A stretch of 49,730 nucleotides of DNA from an uncultured Clostridia bacterium (lineage in GTDB: Bacteria; Bacillota; Clostridia; Oscillospirales; Ruminococcaceae): assembly GCA_944385905.1 (NCBI GenBank), contig CALWZA010000020.1, positions 1 to 49,730 on the forward strand, read 5' to 3'. This document shows, one piece after another, positions 15,214 to 23,465 of this stretch (its first letter is position 1; each line of letters opens with the position of its first letter). The notes under the pieces were generated by a model. It did no database searches, was not told the origin of the DNA, and saw nothing but the letters and a program-made list of their open reading frames with translations. Position numbers and translations under genes: made by a program.

Positions 15214-17463
15214 TTAAAGCTCGCTCTGCGAAAGCTGGCTGGAAGCTATTTCATAATACTCTCTGCAGTTTTTAAGAAGCTCCTTGTGGGTGCCCTCTCC
15301 TACAATTCTGCCGTTGTCTATGACATAAATTCTGTCGGCGTTCATAATTGTGCTGACACGCTGAGCTACGATTATGACCGTGCCGTCAGCAGTATGCTGG
15401 CGCAGAGCCGCACGAAGAGCGGCGTCTGTTTTAAAATCGAGAGCCGAAAAGCTGTCGTCAAAAATAAATATATCAGGATTAATAGCCAAAGCTCTGGCAA
15501 TGGCAAGGCGCTGTCTCTGACCGCCCGAAACGTTTGAACCTCCCTGTGCTATTTCATATTCATAGCCTTCCGGCTTTTCGTTTATAAAGCTTTCAGCCTG
15601 AGCGACTTTGGCGGCGGTTTTAATTTGTTCTTCAGAAATATTGTCGTCGCCGTATGCGATATTTGTAGCGATATTACCAGTCATAAGCACGCTTTTTTGC
15701 GGAACGTATCCGATTTTTGAGCGAAGTTCCTTCATATTTACGTCACGGACGTTCACGCCGTTTACCAAAACCTCACCTTCGGTCGCGTCATAAAACCTCG
15801 GGATAAGGCTGATAAGGGTTGATTTTCCCGAACCTGTAGCACCGATTATCGCGGTTGTTTGTCCGGGCTTCGCGGTGAAGTTAATGTTTTCAAGAGCGTA
15901 GCCGTCTGCGCCGTCATATTTGAAGCTTACGTTTTTTATTTCGACAAGACCCTTTTTAGAAGGAACAAATTCTGCCGGGCTTTCGGGATTTGTGATTTTC
16001 GGTTCTGTTGAAAGCACATCATAAATTCTTCCGGCGGCAACAGAAGCGCGGGGGACGAAAATGAATATCATTGAAATAAACATAAAGCTCATTACAACAT
16101 GCATCGCATACTGCATATAAGCCATCATATCTCCGACCTGAAGAGCCGAGCGGTCTATATACTTTGCGCCGACCCAGATTATCAGAATGCTAAGGCCGTT
16201 CATGATAAGCGTCATAGCGGGCATCATAACAGCCATGACTCTGCTTACGAAAAGGTTGGTATCCGTCAGGTTGTCGTTTGCCTTGTTAAAGCGGTTTTTC
16301 TCAAAATCCTCTCTGCCGAAAGCCCTAACGACCATCAAGCCGTTGAGAGTTTCTCTTGCGACGAGGTTGAGTCTGTCAACCAGTTTTTGCATGGATTTGA
16401 ATTTAGGCAGTGTTACCGAGAATATGACAAGCATCAAACCGACGATTGAAACAACCGCTATAGCTATTATCCAGCTCATGGAAAGTGATTTGTTTACAGC
16501 CATTATTATTCCGCCTATACCCATAATCGGGGCGTAAAACATCATTCTGATTCCCATTGTCAAAAGAACCTGAATCTGCATAACGTCGTTGGTCGAACGG
16601 GTTACCAGCGAAGCTGTTGAGAACTTGTCAAACTCTGAATTTGAAAATCCAGCTACTTTTGAGAAAATTTCTTTCCTGAGATTTCTGGCGAGAGCGGTTC
16701 CGATTCTTGTCGAAATGAAGTTTACCATAACGGTTGAAACTCCGCCGATAAGCGCTATCAAAAGCATTACTGCGCCTATTTTGACAATATAATTCATCTC
16801 ATACGCGCCCATGTCAACGCCGAGCTCGGTGTAAAATGCGCCTGTGATTGTTATAGCGCACTGTGAGGCGAGAGACGAATTGTTTGCCGCGTCAGCTATC
16901 GCGTTTTCAATAACTTCCGATGGCATTGACAATATGAAATCTTTCATCGCGTACATCTGAGCGACGTCTACATCCTCAAGGCTCATCGAGCCGTCCGGGG
17001 AGGACTGACCGCCGTTCTGAGACATAGCTGAGCCGAACTCATCACTTTGCATAACGTTTATAAGCGCGAGGGTAGCGGTTCCGAAAGCGTTTTCAATTTC
17101 CGAAATGGTTTCGTCCGAAAGACCCGAATTTAAAATATACGCGCCGTTTTCACCTATGCTTTTGTAGGTTTCCGAATAAAGCTTGCCGCTTGGGTCGGTA
17201 TCCGTAGCTGATACAAGGGTGTATGAGTCCGAAAGCAAAGCTTTTTGTCTGTCGTTCATAAAGATTTGGGCAAACTCAAAGCCGTCGGCGGAAACAGCCT
17301 CCGGAGCGCCCGATTCTATTCCTTTTTGCTGAATGCCGACATTAACTATATCAGACATATAGTTCGGCAGAGAAAGGTCGCAGAACGCCTGAACGAAAAG
17401 AAGTGCGATTGCGGCGAGTATCCCCGCGAAAAAAGGTTTTAAATACTTTCTGAGCTTTATCAT
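15214..17463 (-). CDS. ABC exporter half-transporter, degenerate-site subunit
   Basis: This 749-residue partner subunit is long because about 195 residues of extracellular sequence are inserted between helices 1 and 2 (about 30-225). Walker A GATGSGKST is normal and the signature VSGGQRQ is canonical, but the Walker B end is FDDSF (Asp for the catalytic Glu) and the switch is VAQRVS (Gln for His). Its own ATP site, which pairs with the partner's SQGQ signature, should therefore be weakly hydrolytic. I choose the ATG at 17463; a TTG at 17472 overlapping the marR stop is possible. GGAGG lies 13 nt upstream of the ATG and 4 nt from the TTG. Confidence 0.88.
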   Translation of the reverse strand: MIKLRKYLKPFFAGILAAIALLFVQAFCDLSLPNYMSDIVNVGIQQKGIESGAPEAVSADGFEFAQIFMNDRQKALLSDSYTLVSATDTDPSGKLYSETYKSIGENGAYILNSGLSDETISEIENAFGTATLALINVMQSDEFGSAMSQNGGQSSPDGSMSLEDVDVAQMYAMKDFILSMPSEVIENAIADAANNSSLASQCAITITGAFYTELGVDMGAYEMNYIVKIGAVMLLIALIGGVSTVMVNFISTRIGTALARNLRKEIFSKVAGFSNSEFDKFSTASLVTRSTNDVMQIQVLLTMGIRMMFYAPIMGIGGIIMAVNKSLSMSWIIAIAVVSIVGLMLVIFSVTLPKFKSMQKLVDRLNLVARETLNGLMVVRAFGREDFEKNRFNKANDNLTDTNLFVSRVMAVMMPAMTLIMNGLSILIIWVGAKYIDRSALQVGDMMAYMQYAMHVVMSFMFISMIFIFVPRASVAAGRIYDVLSTEPKITNPESPAEFVPSKKGLVEIKNVSFKYDGADGYALENINFTAKPGQTTAIIGATGSGKSTLISLIPRFYDATEGEVLVNGVNVRDVNMKELRSKIGYVPQKSVLMTGNIATNIAYGDDNISEEQIKTAAKVAQAESFINEKPEGYEYEIAQGGSNVSGGQRQRLAIARALAINPDIFIFDDSFSALDFKTDAALRAALRQHTADGTVIIVAQRVSTIMNADRIYVIDNGRIVGEGTHKELLKNCREYYEIASSQLSQSEL

Positions 17464-17468
17464 AAGCT

Positions 17469-17939
17469 TCAAATTTCCTCCAGTTCTTTGAGAGTTATGT
17501 CTGCGTGAACGTTTTCCGCGATATCGGAAAATTCGTTTATAAGCCGTATGAGCTCTAAAGTATTGTCTTTTCCGAATTTTTCGATTATTTCGGTAAATTG
17601 GCGTTCAACGTGAGAATCCATAATTTCAACAAGCCTTTTTCCTTTGGCCGTCAGCATGATTTCAAACCGTCTTTTGTCGCTTTTTCCTATCTGTCTTGTA
17701 ATATATCCCTTGTTTTCGAGGGACGAAATAGTTTGTGAAACCGCCGCTTTTGAAACGTGCATTTCATTGGCCACAGATGAAGGCTCAAAGATATTTCCGT
17801 CCTTGGTATCGTTAATTCTTTGCATGGCGATTATTTCGCTTATGTGAATATTTCCGTCAGGCGGAAGCTCGACTCTGACCTTTTTAAACCGAAACATTGC
17901 GTGGAGAAGTTTTTTCATCAGCTCATATTTGTCCGGCAT
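17469..17939 (-). CDS. MarR family transcriptional regulator
   Basis: This 156-residue winged-helix repressor is the first gene of the exporter operon. The DNA-recognition part is ASSVANEMHVSKAAVSQTIS-like, here PSSVANEMHVSKAAVSQTIS at about residue 55-75, followed by the wing ITRQIGKSDKRRFEI. The start at 17939 is placed by GGGAGGAGG 9-10 nt upstream; a longer open frame to 18053 runs through the promoter and is rejected. MarR proteins typically repress their own operon and let go on binding a ligand, so this gene probably senses the exporter's substrate. A palindromic operator lies just upstream. Confidence 0.9.
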   Translation of the reverse strand: MPDKYELMKKLLHAMFRFKKVRVELPPDGNIHISEIIAMQRINDTKDGNIFEPSSVANEMHVSKAAVSQTISSLENKGYITRQIGKSDKRRFEIMLTAKGKRLVEIMDSHVERQFTEIIEKFGKDNTLELIRLINEFSDIAENVHADITLKELEEI

Positions 17940-17967
17940 AGATAATCTTCCTCCTCCCATTTTAATA

Positions 17968-17996
17968 GTTAAGAGATTTAATATTAAGCACTTAAC
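17968..17996. promoter_or_regulatory. Probable MarR operator
   Basis: The imperfect palindrome begins GTTAAG (17968-17973) and ends CTTAAC (17991-17996). It contains TTAAGCACTTAA and sits immediately downstream of the -10 box, over the expected transcription start, where a bound repressor would block initiation. Confidence 0.6.
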
Positions 17997-17999
17997 AAC

Positions 18000-18028
18000 A
18001 TTATAAAACAACTTAAAATTAAAGTCAA
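18000..18028 (-). promoter_or_regulatory. Sigma-A promoter of the marR-ABC operon
   Basis: On the minus strand TTGACT (18023-18028), a 17-bp spacer, and TATAAT (18000-18005). Confidence 0.85.
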
Positions 18029-18092
18029 GCAAATTTTGGATAGACAAGTTCAAAAATTTTTATGCGGACTTACCAAAACAGCTCGTAAAATA

Positions 18093-18752
18093 TCATACAT
18101 TATTATAGCCCTTAAAAGACGGTTTTAAGTCATGAATCAGTTTTTTAAAAGGATTTTTAGATCTGACTGATTTTAAATATCTGTAAATTGAATTTACATC
18201 TGCATTTTTTCGCGGCAAGGGCAGTCGGCTTACGGCGGCGGGAATCTGCTCAATAAAGAGAAAACCGCCGGTTTTCCCCTGCTTTCCGTTTAAAGCAAGT
18301 CTGATATCTTGGTTTGCCATAATCACTGCCGAATATACAGGCACGCCGTTAAAGCCGCCTTTTTTGAGGTGATGAACGACATTCGCGCAGTGAGCGGAGT
18401 TTTGAAAACCGGGATTGTACATTTTGTGCGTTTTGTTTTTGCAGACATGAATAAGTTCTCTGTCAGAAATATTCCCCGAAAGTGTTCCGCTTATGTTTTT
18501 TATTTCGCATACAACTATACCTCTTTTATCTATGTAAATTGCGTCTATTTCGGTAAGAGTGCGGTAAAGAGGGAGATAAACCGATGTTAGAAGTTTACCG
18601 CCGCGCTTTTTCGCAATGAGATTAAGAATAAAAAAAGTCTTTTTTTCACCCGCCCGGCCTTTTGATTTTTTTAAATAATTAAATGTATATAAAATCGAGT
18701 AAAGAAGTATAATTAACGCCGCAAGAGAAATAACTATGTTGAAAAGAGTCAT
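18093..18752 (-). CDS. Membrane-anchored NERD-domain protein
   Basis: The 219-residue protein has one N-terminal membrane helix (about 4-25) and a NERD (nuclease-related) domain at about 35-150. The predicted nuclease-like residues are present: a Glu in GRAGE, Asp in LTEIDAIYID, and the E-x-K pair in VCEIKNISG. NERD proteins are related to restriction-type nucleases, but few have been tested. It is a single gene with its own promoter. It is unusual in being mostly just the membrane helix plus the domain, with no helicase, kinase or topoisomerase domain attached. Confidence 0.85.
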   Translation of the reverse strand: MTLFNIVISLAALIILLYSILYTFNYLKKSKGRAGEKKTFFILNLIAKKRGGKLLTSVYLPLYRTLTEIDAIYIDKRGIVVCEIKNISGTLSGNISDRELIHVCKNKTHKMYNPGFQNSAHCANVVHHLKKGGFNGVPVYSAVIMANQDIRLALNGKQGKTGGFLFIEQIPAAVSRLPLPRKNADVNSIYRYLKSVRSKNPFKKLIHDLKPSFKGYNNV

Positions 18753-18786
18753 AATTTAACCGTCCTTAAAAATTTTCATAAAATTT

Positions 18787-18814
18787 ATTTTAACACAAAT
18801 GCATAAAAATTCAA
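18787..18814 (-). promoter_or_regulatory. Promoter of the NERD gene
   Basis: On the minus strand TTGAAT (18809-18814) and TAAAAT (18787-18792) are 16 bp apart, about 35 bp before the start codon. Confidence 0.65.
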
Positions 18815-18902
18815 CCGCGGTCAATAATATTTGCGACAGAGAAATTATTAAGATAAGCATAAATATTTTTATAAACGAACAATTATAAACGGAGGTGTTT
18901 AT

Positions 18903-19106
18903 ATGATAGACAGAATTGCGCTTTTTCTCGCGATAGTGGGAGGCCTTAACTGGGGACTTGTCGGAATTTTCGGATTTGACCTTGTTGCGTTTCTTTTCGG
19001 AGGTTCGGGTTCGATTATTTCAAGAATCATTTACACTGTTATCGCTCTTTCGGCAGTCTGGTGCGTATCGCTCTTTTTCAAGAGCAACAAGCTTGTGGAA
19101 AGCTGA
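18903..19106 (+). CDS. DUF378 family small membrane protein
   Basis: This 67-residue protein has two membrane helices. The family hallmark GGLNWGLVGIFGFDLVA is intact at about residue 13-29, and the second helix is about 41-62. The function of the family is unknown. ACGGAGGTG is 6-7 nt before the ATG, a strong ribosome site. The stop codon lies at the 5' edge of the structured RNA at 19103-19275, which may be its 3' untranslated region. Confidence 0.88.
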   Translation: MIDRIALFLAIVGGLNWGLVGIFGFDLVAFLFGGSGSIISRIIYTVIALSAVWCVSLFFKSNKLVES

Positions 19107-19275
19107 TAGGGTCAGTGCTGCCTGATAACGGCAGCAGAAAAGGGGGCCGTAAGGAATAATCCGGGATTCATCAAGGATTAATCCCTGCCCCCGACTCGTT
19201 TTTTGAACGGGTTTGCATAAGCCGGATCGGGAGCGAAACGGCTTCCTTTTCTGTTGCTGTTGGCGACACTGTCAA
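19103..19275 (+). ncRNA. Candidate structured RNA of unknown family
   Basis: The 570-bp gap between DUF378 and PFOR begins with a compact, multi-stem element. I find: outer stem CAGTG 19113-19117 / CACTG 19267-19271; hairpin GCTGCC 19117-19122 / GGCAGC 19130-19135; 8-bp stem AGAAAAGG 19136-19143 / CCTTTTCT 19245-19252. Inside that are GGGGGC 19142-19147 / GCCCCC 19187-19192 (inner GGGATT 19163-19168 / AATCCC 19180-19185), ACTCGTT 19194-19200 / AACGGGT 19206-19212, and AAGCCG 19219-19224 / CGGCTT 19239-19244. It has no T-run after it and no clear promoter of its own. It does not match the riboswitch, 6S, tmRNA, SRP or RNase P patterns I know. Confidence 0.5.
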
Positions 19276-19344
19276 AAAAACGTTATAAAATATGTTCAAA
19301 TATCCGAAAATAAAAAATATATCATCAATCGTTAAAAATATCGG

Positions 19345-19373
19345 TTGACATACTTGAATAAAAGTTATATAAT
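19345..19373 (+). promoter_or_regulatory. Consensus sigma-A promoter of a tiny RNA
   Basis: A perfect promoter: TTGACA (19345-19350), 17 bp, TATAAT (19368-19373). The transcript would start near 19380, exactly at the left arm of the hairpin below. Confidence 0.85.
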
Positions 19374-19379
19374 ACTAAT

Positions 19380-19429
19380 GAGATGTTATAATTTGTTGAC
19401 ATTAATTTGCTTATAACATCCGTTTTTTG
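19380..19429 (+). ncRNA. Probable ~50-nt RNA made of one terminator hairpin
   Basis: GATGTTATAA (19382-19391) pairs perfectly with TTATAACATC (19411-19420), with a 19-nt loop, and T6 follows at 19423-19428. With a consensus promoter directly upstream, the expected product is an RNA of about 50 nt. It could be a small regulatory RNA, or the hairpin could instead attenuate transcription toward PFOR. Confidence 0.5.
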
Positions 19430-19474
19430 TCTCCTTTCTTTTGTTCTTTACTTTACTTTTACATCATTTTATTT

Positions 19475-19502
19475 GCAGAGCGTAGGGCTCTGCTCTTTTT
19501 TT
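19475..19502 (+). terminator. Second terminator upstream of PFOR
   Basis: GCAGAGC (19475-19481) pairs with GCTCTGC (19487-19493) around a 5-nt loop, followed by TCTTTTTTT. Two terminators in series isolate PFOR from upstream transcription. Confidence 0.85.
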
Positions 19503-19524
19503 GTAAAAAACCGTCCCGGCGCAA

Positions 19525-19542
19525 TTGTTAAATAAATATCAA
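19525..19542. promoter_or_regulatory. Rex-like site upstream of PFOR
   Basis: TTGTTAAATAAATATCAA matches TTGTTAA-N4-TTAACAA in all 7 left-half and 5 of 7 right-half positions. It shares 13 of 18 positions with the site over the adhE -10 box. The role as a redox-sensing operator is inference. Confidence 0.4.
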
Positions 19543-19591
19543 ACAAATTGTGAACATAAGGTAAAGCCTGAGAAAAAACCGCTAAGCGCTA

Positions 19592-19620
19592 TTTACAAAA
19601 CGAAAAAATGGTGATAAAAT
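19592..19620 (+). promoter_or_regulatory. PFOR promoter
   Basis: TTTACA (19592-19597), a 17-bp spacer, and TAAAAT (19615-19620), about 60 bp before the ATG. Confidence 0.75.
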
Positions 19621-19678
19621 ACATAGTTGAAGTTATGATTATTGGCATAACACTCAATTTTCGAGGAGGAAAAATAAC

Positions 19679-22600
19679 ATGGCAAGAAAAATGAAAACCA
19701 TGGATGGCAACAACGCGGCTGCTTGGGCGGCATACCCGTTTACGGAAGTTGCTGCTATCTACCCCATCACCCCTTCCTCTGTTATGGCGGAGGTTACCGA
19801 CACATGGTCGGCAAAAGGACAGACAAATATTTTCGGTCAGCCTGTAAAAGTTGCTGAAATGCAGTCTGAGGCGGGAGCTGCGGGAACAGTTCACGGCTCG
19901 CTTTCGGCAGGAGCTCTTACCACAACCTATACAGCATCACAGGGACTTCTTCTTATGATCCCGAACATGTACAAGATCGCCGGAGAGCTTCTTCCGTGCG
20001 TAATTCACGTTTCAGCGCGCTGCGTTGCTTCCCATGCACTTAACATTTTCGGCGACCATTCGGATATTTACGCATGCCGTCAGACAGGATTTGCGATGCT
20101 CTGCTCGACAAACCCTCAGGAGGTTATGGACCTCGGAACGGTTGCTCACCTTTCAACAATCAAGGGAAGAGTACCTTTCATTCACTTCTTCGACGGATTC
20201 AGAACATCTCATGAGATTCAGAAGATTGAGACATGGGATAAGGAAACAGTCGCTTCAATGGTTGACATGAAAGCCATTGAGGAATTCAGAAACAGAGCTA
20301 TCAACCCTGAGCACCCGGTTCTCCGCGGTTCCGCCCAGAACCCTGATATTTTCTTCCAGGCTCGTGAGGCCTGCAACACATACTACAACAACATTCCTTC
20401 TGTTGTTGAGGAGTATATGAATACAGTCAACGAGAAGATAGGCACGGACTATAAGCTGTTTAACTACTACGGAGCTCCCGACGCTGACAGAATCATCATC
20501 GCGATGGGATCTGTCTGCGACACTATCGAGGAAACAATTGACTACCTCAACAAGAACGAGGGAACAAAGCTCGGACTTGTAAAGGTTCGTCTTTACAGAC
20601 CTTTCGTTGCCGAAAAGCTTATTGAGGCTATTCCTGATACAGTAAAGCATATCGCTGTTCTTGACAGAACAAAGGAACCGGGCTCGCTCGGCGAACCTCT
20701 CTATCTCGACGTAGTATGCGCTCTTAAGGGCAGCAAGTTTGACGGCGTTACTATTTCTTCGGGACGCTACGGTCTCGGCTCAAAGGACACAACTCCCGAT
20801 CAGATCAAGGCTGTTTATGTAAACGTTCCGGGCAGCGCAAGCTACAAGCCGCGCTTTACAATCGGCATCAACGACGACGTAACTTACCTCTCTCTTGAGA
20901 CAGAGGGCAAGCTTGACTCCGCGCCTTCGGGAACAATCTCCTGCAAGTTCTGGGGTCTCGGTTCGGACGGTACTGTCGGAGCTAATAAAAACTCCATCAA
21001 GATTATCGGAGACCATACAGACAAGTACGCTCAGGCTTACTTCGCATATGACTCAAAGAAATCGGGCGGCGTAACAATTTCACACCTCCGTTTCGGAGAC
21101 ACGCCTATCAAGTCCACCTACCTCATCAATCAGGCTGACTTCGTTGCCTGCCATAACGAGTCCTATATCACAAAGTACGATATGGTTCAGGACGTTAAGC
21201 CGGGCGGAACATTCCTCCTCAACTGCCAGTGGGATATGGAAGGCCTTGAAAAGCACCTCCCCGGTCAGGTTAAGAGATATATCGCTCAGAACAATATCAA
21301 CTTCTATACTATCGACGGTATCGACATCGGAAAGAAAATCGGTCTCGGCAACAGAATCAACACCGTTTTGCAGTCAGCATTCTTCAAGCTCGCAAACATC
21401 ATTCCTCTCGAGGACGCTCTTAAGTATATGAAGGACGCGGCTACCGCTTCTTACTCAAAGAAGGGCGAGGCTGTCGTCAAGATGAACCACGACGCTATCG
21501 ACGCAGGATGCAACGGTATTGTCAAGGTTGAGGTTCCCGAGGCTTGGAAAAACGCCGAGGATACAGCTATGGGTATGCCTAAGGCTGAGGGCGACAACAA
21601 GACTCTCATCGACTTTGTAAACAATATCCAGATTCCGTGCAACGCTCAGCAGGGCGACAAGCTCCCTGTTTCCACATTCGTAAACATGGCTGACGGCACA
21701 TTCCCGCAGGGCTCGGCGGCGTTTGAAAAGAGAGGCATCGCTGTTGATGTTCCGTCTTGGAACAGCGACAACTGTATCCAGTGCAACTTCTGCTCATATG
21801 TATGCCCTCACGCGGTTATCCGTCCGTGCGTTATGACAGAGGACGAGTTTAACGCGGCTCCGGCTATCGCTAAGGAAAAGGCTAAGCCGTGCACGGGAAT
21901 GCCGGGATACTACTTTGTAATGACAATGTCCGCTCTCGACTGTACAGGCTGCGGCTCATGCGTAAACGTATGTCCGGGCAAGAAGGGCAATAAGGCTCTC
22001 TCGCTTATGCCGCTTGAAACTCAGCTCGCTGAGCAGGAGCTCTTCAACTATGCTGTAAAGCTCCCCGAAAAGGCTGAGGTTTTGGAAAAGTTCAAGGAGA
22101 CAACAGTTAAGGGCTCGCAGTTTAAACAGCCGCTTCTCGAATTCTCGGGCGCTTGCGCAGGCTGCGGAGAAACTCCTTACGCTAAGCTTATAACTCAGCT
22201 CTTCGGCGACAGAATGTATATCGCTAACGCTACAGGCTGTTCGTCAATCTGGGGCGGCTCGGCTCCTTCAACTCCTTACACCACAAATAAGGCGGGCAAG
22301 GGTCCCGCTTGGGCTAACTCGCTCTTTGAGGACAACGCTGAGTACGGCTACGGTATGTTCCTTGCTCAGAACACAATCCGTCAGAGAGCTATCAACAAGG
22401 TTCTCGAGCTTCAGAAGAACGCTTCAAACGAGGACGTTAAGGCCGCTATCGAGGGATATCTCTCAACAATCGACGACGGCAAGGCTAACTCCGCCGCAAC
22501 GGACAAGCTTATAGCCGCTCTTGAAAACTGCGGATGCGATGCCGCTAAGGATATCCTCAAGGATAAGGACTTCCTCAGAAAGAAGTCAATGTGGGTATTC

Positions 22601-23242
22601 GGAGGAGACGGCTGGGCATATGATATCGGATTCAGCGGTCTTGACCACGTAATCGCGCAGAACGAGGACGTAAACATCTTCGTATTCGATACAGAGGTTT
22701 ACTCAAATACAGGAGGACAGTCCTCCAAGGCAACCCCGACAGGAGCTATCGCTCAGTTTGCCGCGGCAGGTAAGGAAGTCAAGAAAAAGGACCTTGCCGG
22801 CATCGCTATGAGCTACGGCTACGTTTATGTCGCTCACGTTGCTATGGGAGCCGACTACAACCAGTGCATTAAGGCTATCGCTGAGGCTGAGTCTTATCAC
22901 GGTCCGTCACTCATTATCGGCTACGCTCCGTGTATCAACCACGGTATCAAGGGCGGAATGTCCATCGCTCAGACAGAGGAGAAGAAGGCTGTTGAGGCCG
23001 GATACTGGCACCTTTACAGATTCGACCCGAGACTTAAGGCTGAGGGCAAGAACCCGTTCCAGCTCGATTCAAAGGCTCCTACAGCAGATTATAAGGACTT
23101 CATCATGGGCGAGGTTCGTTATAACTCTCTCGCTCGTCAGAACCCCGAAAGAGCTGAAAAGCTGTTCGGTTCCGCTGTCGCAAATGCCGCTGAAAGATAC
23201 GACTACCTCGTAAGACTTTCCAAGCTCTACGGCAACGACTAA
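19679..23242 (+). CDS. nifJ: Pyruvate:ferredoxin (flavodoxin) oxidoreductase
   Basis: This single-chain, 1187-residue enzyme converts pyruvate and CoA to acetyl-CoA, CO2 and reduced ferredoxin. It is the main entry from glycolysis in anaerobes. The pyruvate-binding N-domain begins YPITPSSVMAEV. Two 4Fe-4S ferredoxin motifs are CIQCNFCSYVCP (about 700) and CTGCGSCVNVCP (about 756). The C-terminal thiamine-diphosphate domain starts at GACAGCGETPY (about 824), whose two Cys help bind the proximal cluster, and contains GDGWAYDIG. Domain order and length are those of classic PFOR. GAGGAGG lies close upstream of the ATG. Codon choice indicates very high expression. It stands alone between terminators. 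Confidence 0.97.
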   Translation: MARKMKTMDGNNAAAWAAYPFTEVAAIYPITPSSVMAEVTDTWSAKGQTNIFGQPVKVAEMQSEAGAAGTVHGSLSAGALTTTYTASQGLLLMIPNMYKIAGELLPCVIHVSARCVASHALNIFGDHSDIYACRQTGFAMLCSTNPQEVMDLGTVAHLSTIKGRVPFIHFFDGFRTSHEIQKIETWDKETVASMVDMKAIEEFRNRAINPEHPVLRGSAQNPDIFFQAREACNTYYNNIPSVVEEYMNTVNEKIGTDYKLFNYYGAPDADRIIIAMGSVCDTIEETIDYLNKNEGTKLGLVKVRLYRPFVAEKLIEAIPDTVKHIAVLDRTKEPGSLGEPLYLDVVCALKGSKFDGVTISSGRYGLGSKDTTPDQIKAVYVNVPGSASYKPRFTIGINDDVTYLSLETEGKLDSAPSGTISCKFWGLGSDGTVGANKNSIKIIGDHTDKYAQAYFAYDSKKSGGVTISHLRFGDTPIKSTYLINQADFVACHNESYITKYDMVQDVKPGGTFLLNCQWDMEGLEKHLPGQVKRYIAQNNINFYTIDGIDIGKKIGLGNRINTVLQSAFFKLANIIPLEDALKYMKDAATASYSKKGEAVVKMNHDAIDAGCNGIVKVEVPEAWKNAEDTAMGMPKAEGDNKTLIDFVNNIQIPCNAQQGDKLPVSTFVNMADGTFPQGSAAFEKRGIAVDVPSWNSDNCIQCNFCSYVCPHAVIRPCVMTEDEFNAAPAIAKEKAKPCTGMPGYYFVMTMSALDCTGCGSCVNVCPGKKGNKALSLMPLETQLAEQELFNYAVKLPEKAEVLEKFKETTVKGSQFKQPLLEFSGACAGCGETPYAKLITQLFGDRMYIANATGCSSIWGGSAPSTPYTTNKAGKGPAWANSLFEDNAEYGYGMFLAQNTIRQRAINKVLELQKNASNEDVKAAIEGYLSTIDDGKANSAATDKLIAALENCGCDAAKDILKDKDFLRKKSMWVFGGDGWAYDIGFSGLDHVIAQNEDVNIFVFDTEVYSNTGGQSSKATPTGAIAQFAAAGKEVKKKDLAGIAMSYGYVYVAHVAMGADYNQCIKAIAEAESYHGPSLIIGYAPCINHGIKGGMSIAQTEEKKAVEAGYWHLYRFDPRLKAEGKNPFQLDSKAPTADYKDFIMGEVRYNSLARQNPERAEKLFGSAVANAAERYDYLVRLSKLYGND

Positions 23243-23264
23243 GCAGTCAAAAAATAAATAAAAC

Positions 23265-23302
23265 TTCTCCGCTTCGTTATTATTGACGGGGCGGAGATTT
23301 TT
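23265..23302 (+). terminator. Terminator after PFOR
   Basis: TCTCCGCTTCGT (from 23266) pairs with ACGGGGCGGAGA (ending 23297), with G-U pairs, then T5. Confidence 0.85.
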
Positions 23303-23369
23303 ATTTAAATTATACAATTTTATTGGATTAAATACGTGAAAATTCGTCAAAAAAATATTTAACTTGCTC

Positions 23370-23398
23370 TTGACAATCATAAAAAAAAGGATTAAACT
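23370..23398 (+). promoter_or_regulatory. Promoter of the heat-shock operon
   Basis: TTGACA (23370-23375), 17 bp, TAAACT (23393-23398). The CIRCE element begins 5 nt after the -10 box, so HrcA binding would block initiation. Confidence 0.8.
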
Positions 23399-23402
23399 AT
23401 AT

Positions 23403-23429
23403 TTAGCACTCAAGAGGATAGAGTGCTAA
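23403..23429. promoter_or_regulatory. CIRCE operator
   Basis: A perfect CIRCE: TTAGCACTC (23403-23411), 9-bp spacer, GAGTGCTAA (23421-23429). It is the binding site of HrcA, whose gene follows. It is the only CIRCE I find in the window, so all four genes downstream probably depend on it. Confidence 0.97.
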
Positions 23430-23465
23430 CACGCAATGAAATCAACTGCTAAAGAGGTGAGGGCT

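Noticed and set aside
19103-19275. Cobalamin riboswitch, because of GCCCCCGACTCG and GGCGACACTG
   Set aside because: The B12 box and the correct order of the other conserved blocks are missing, and the downstream gene is not cobalamin-related.
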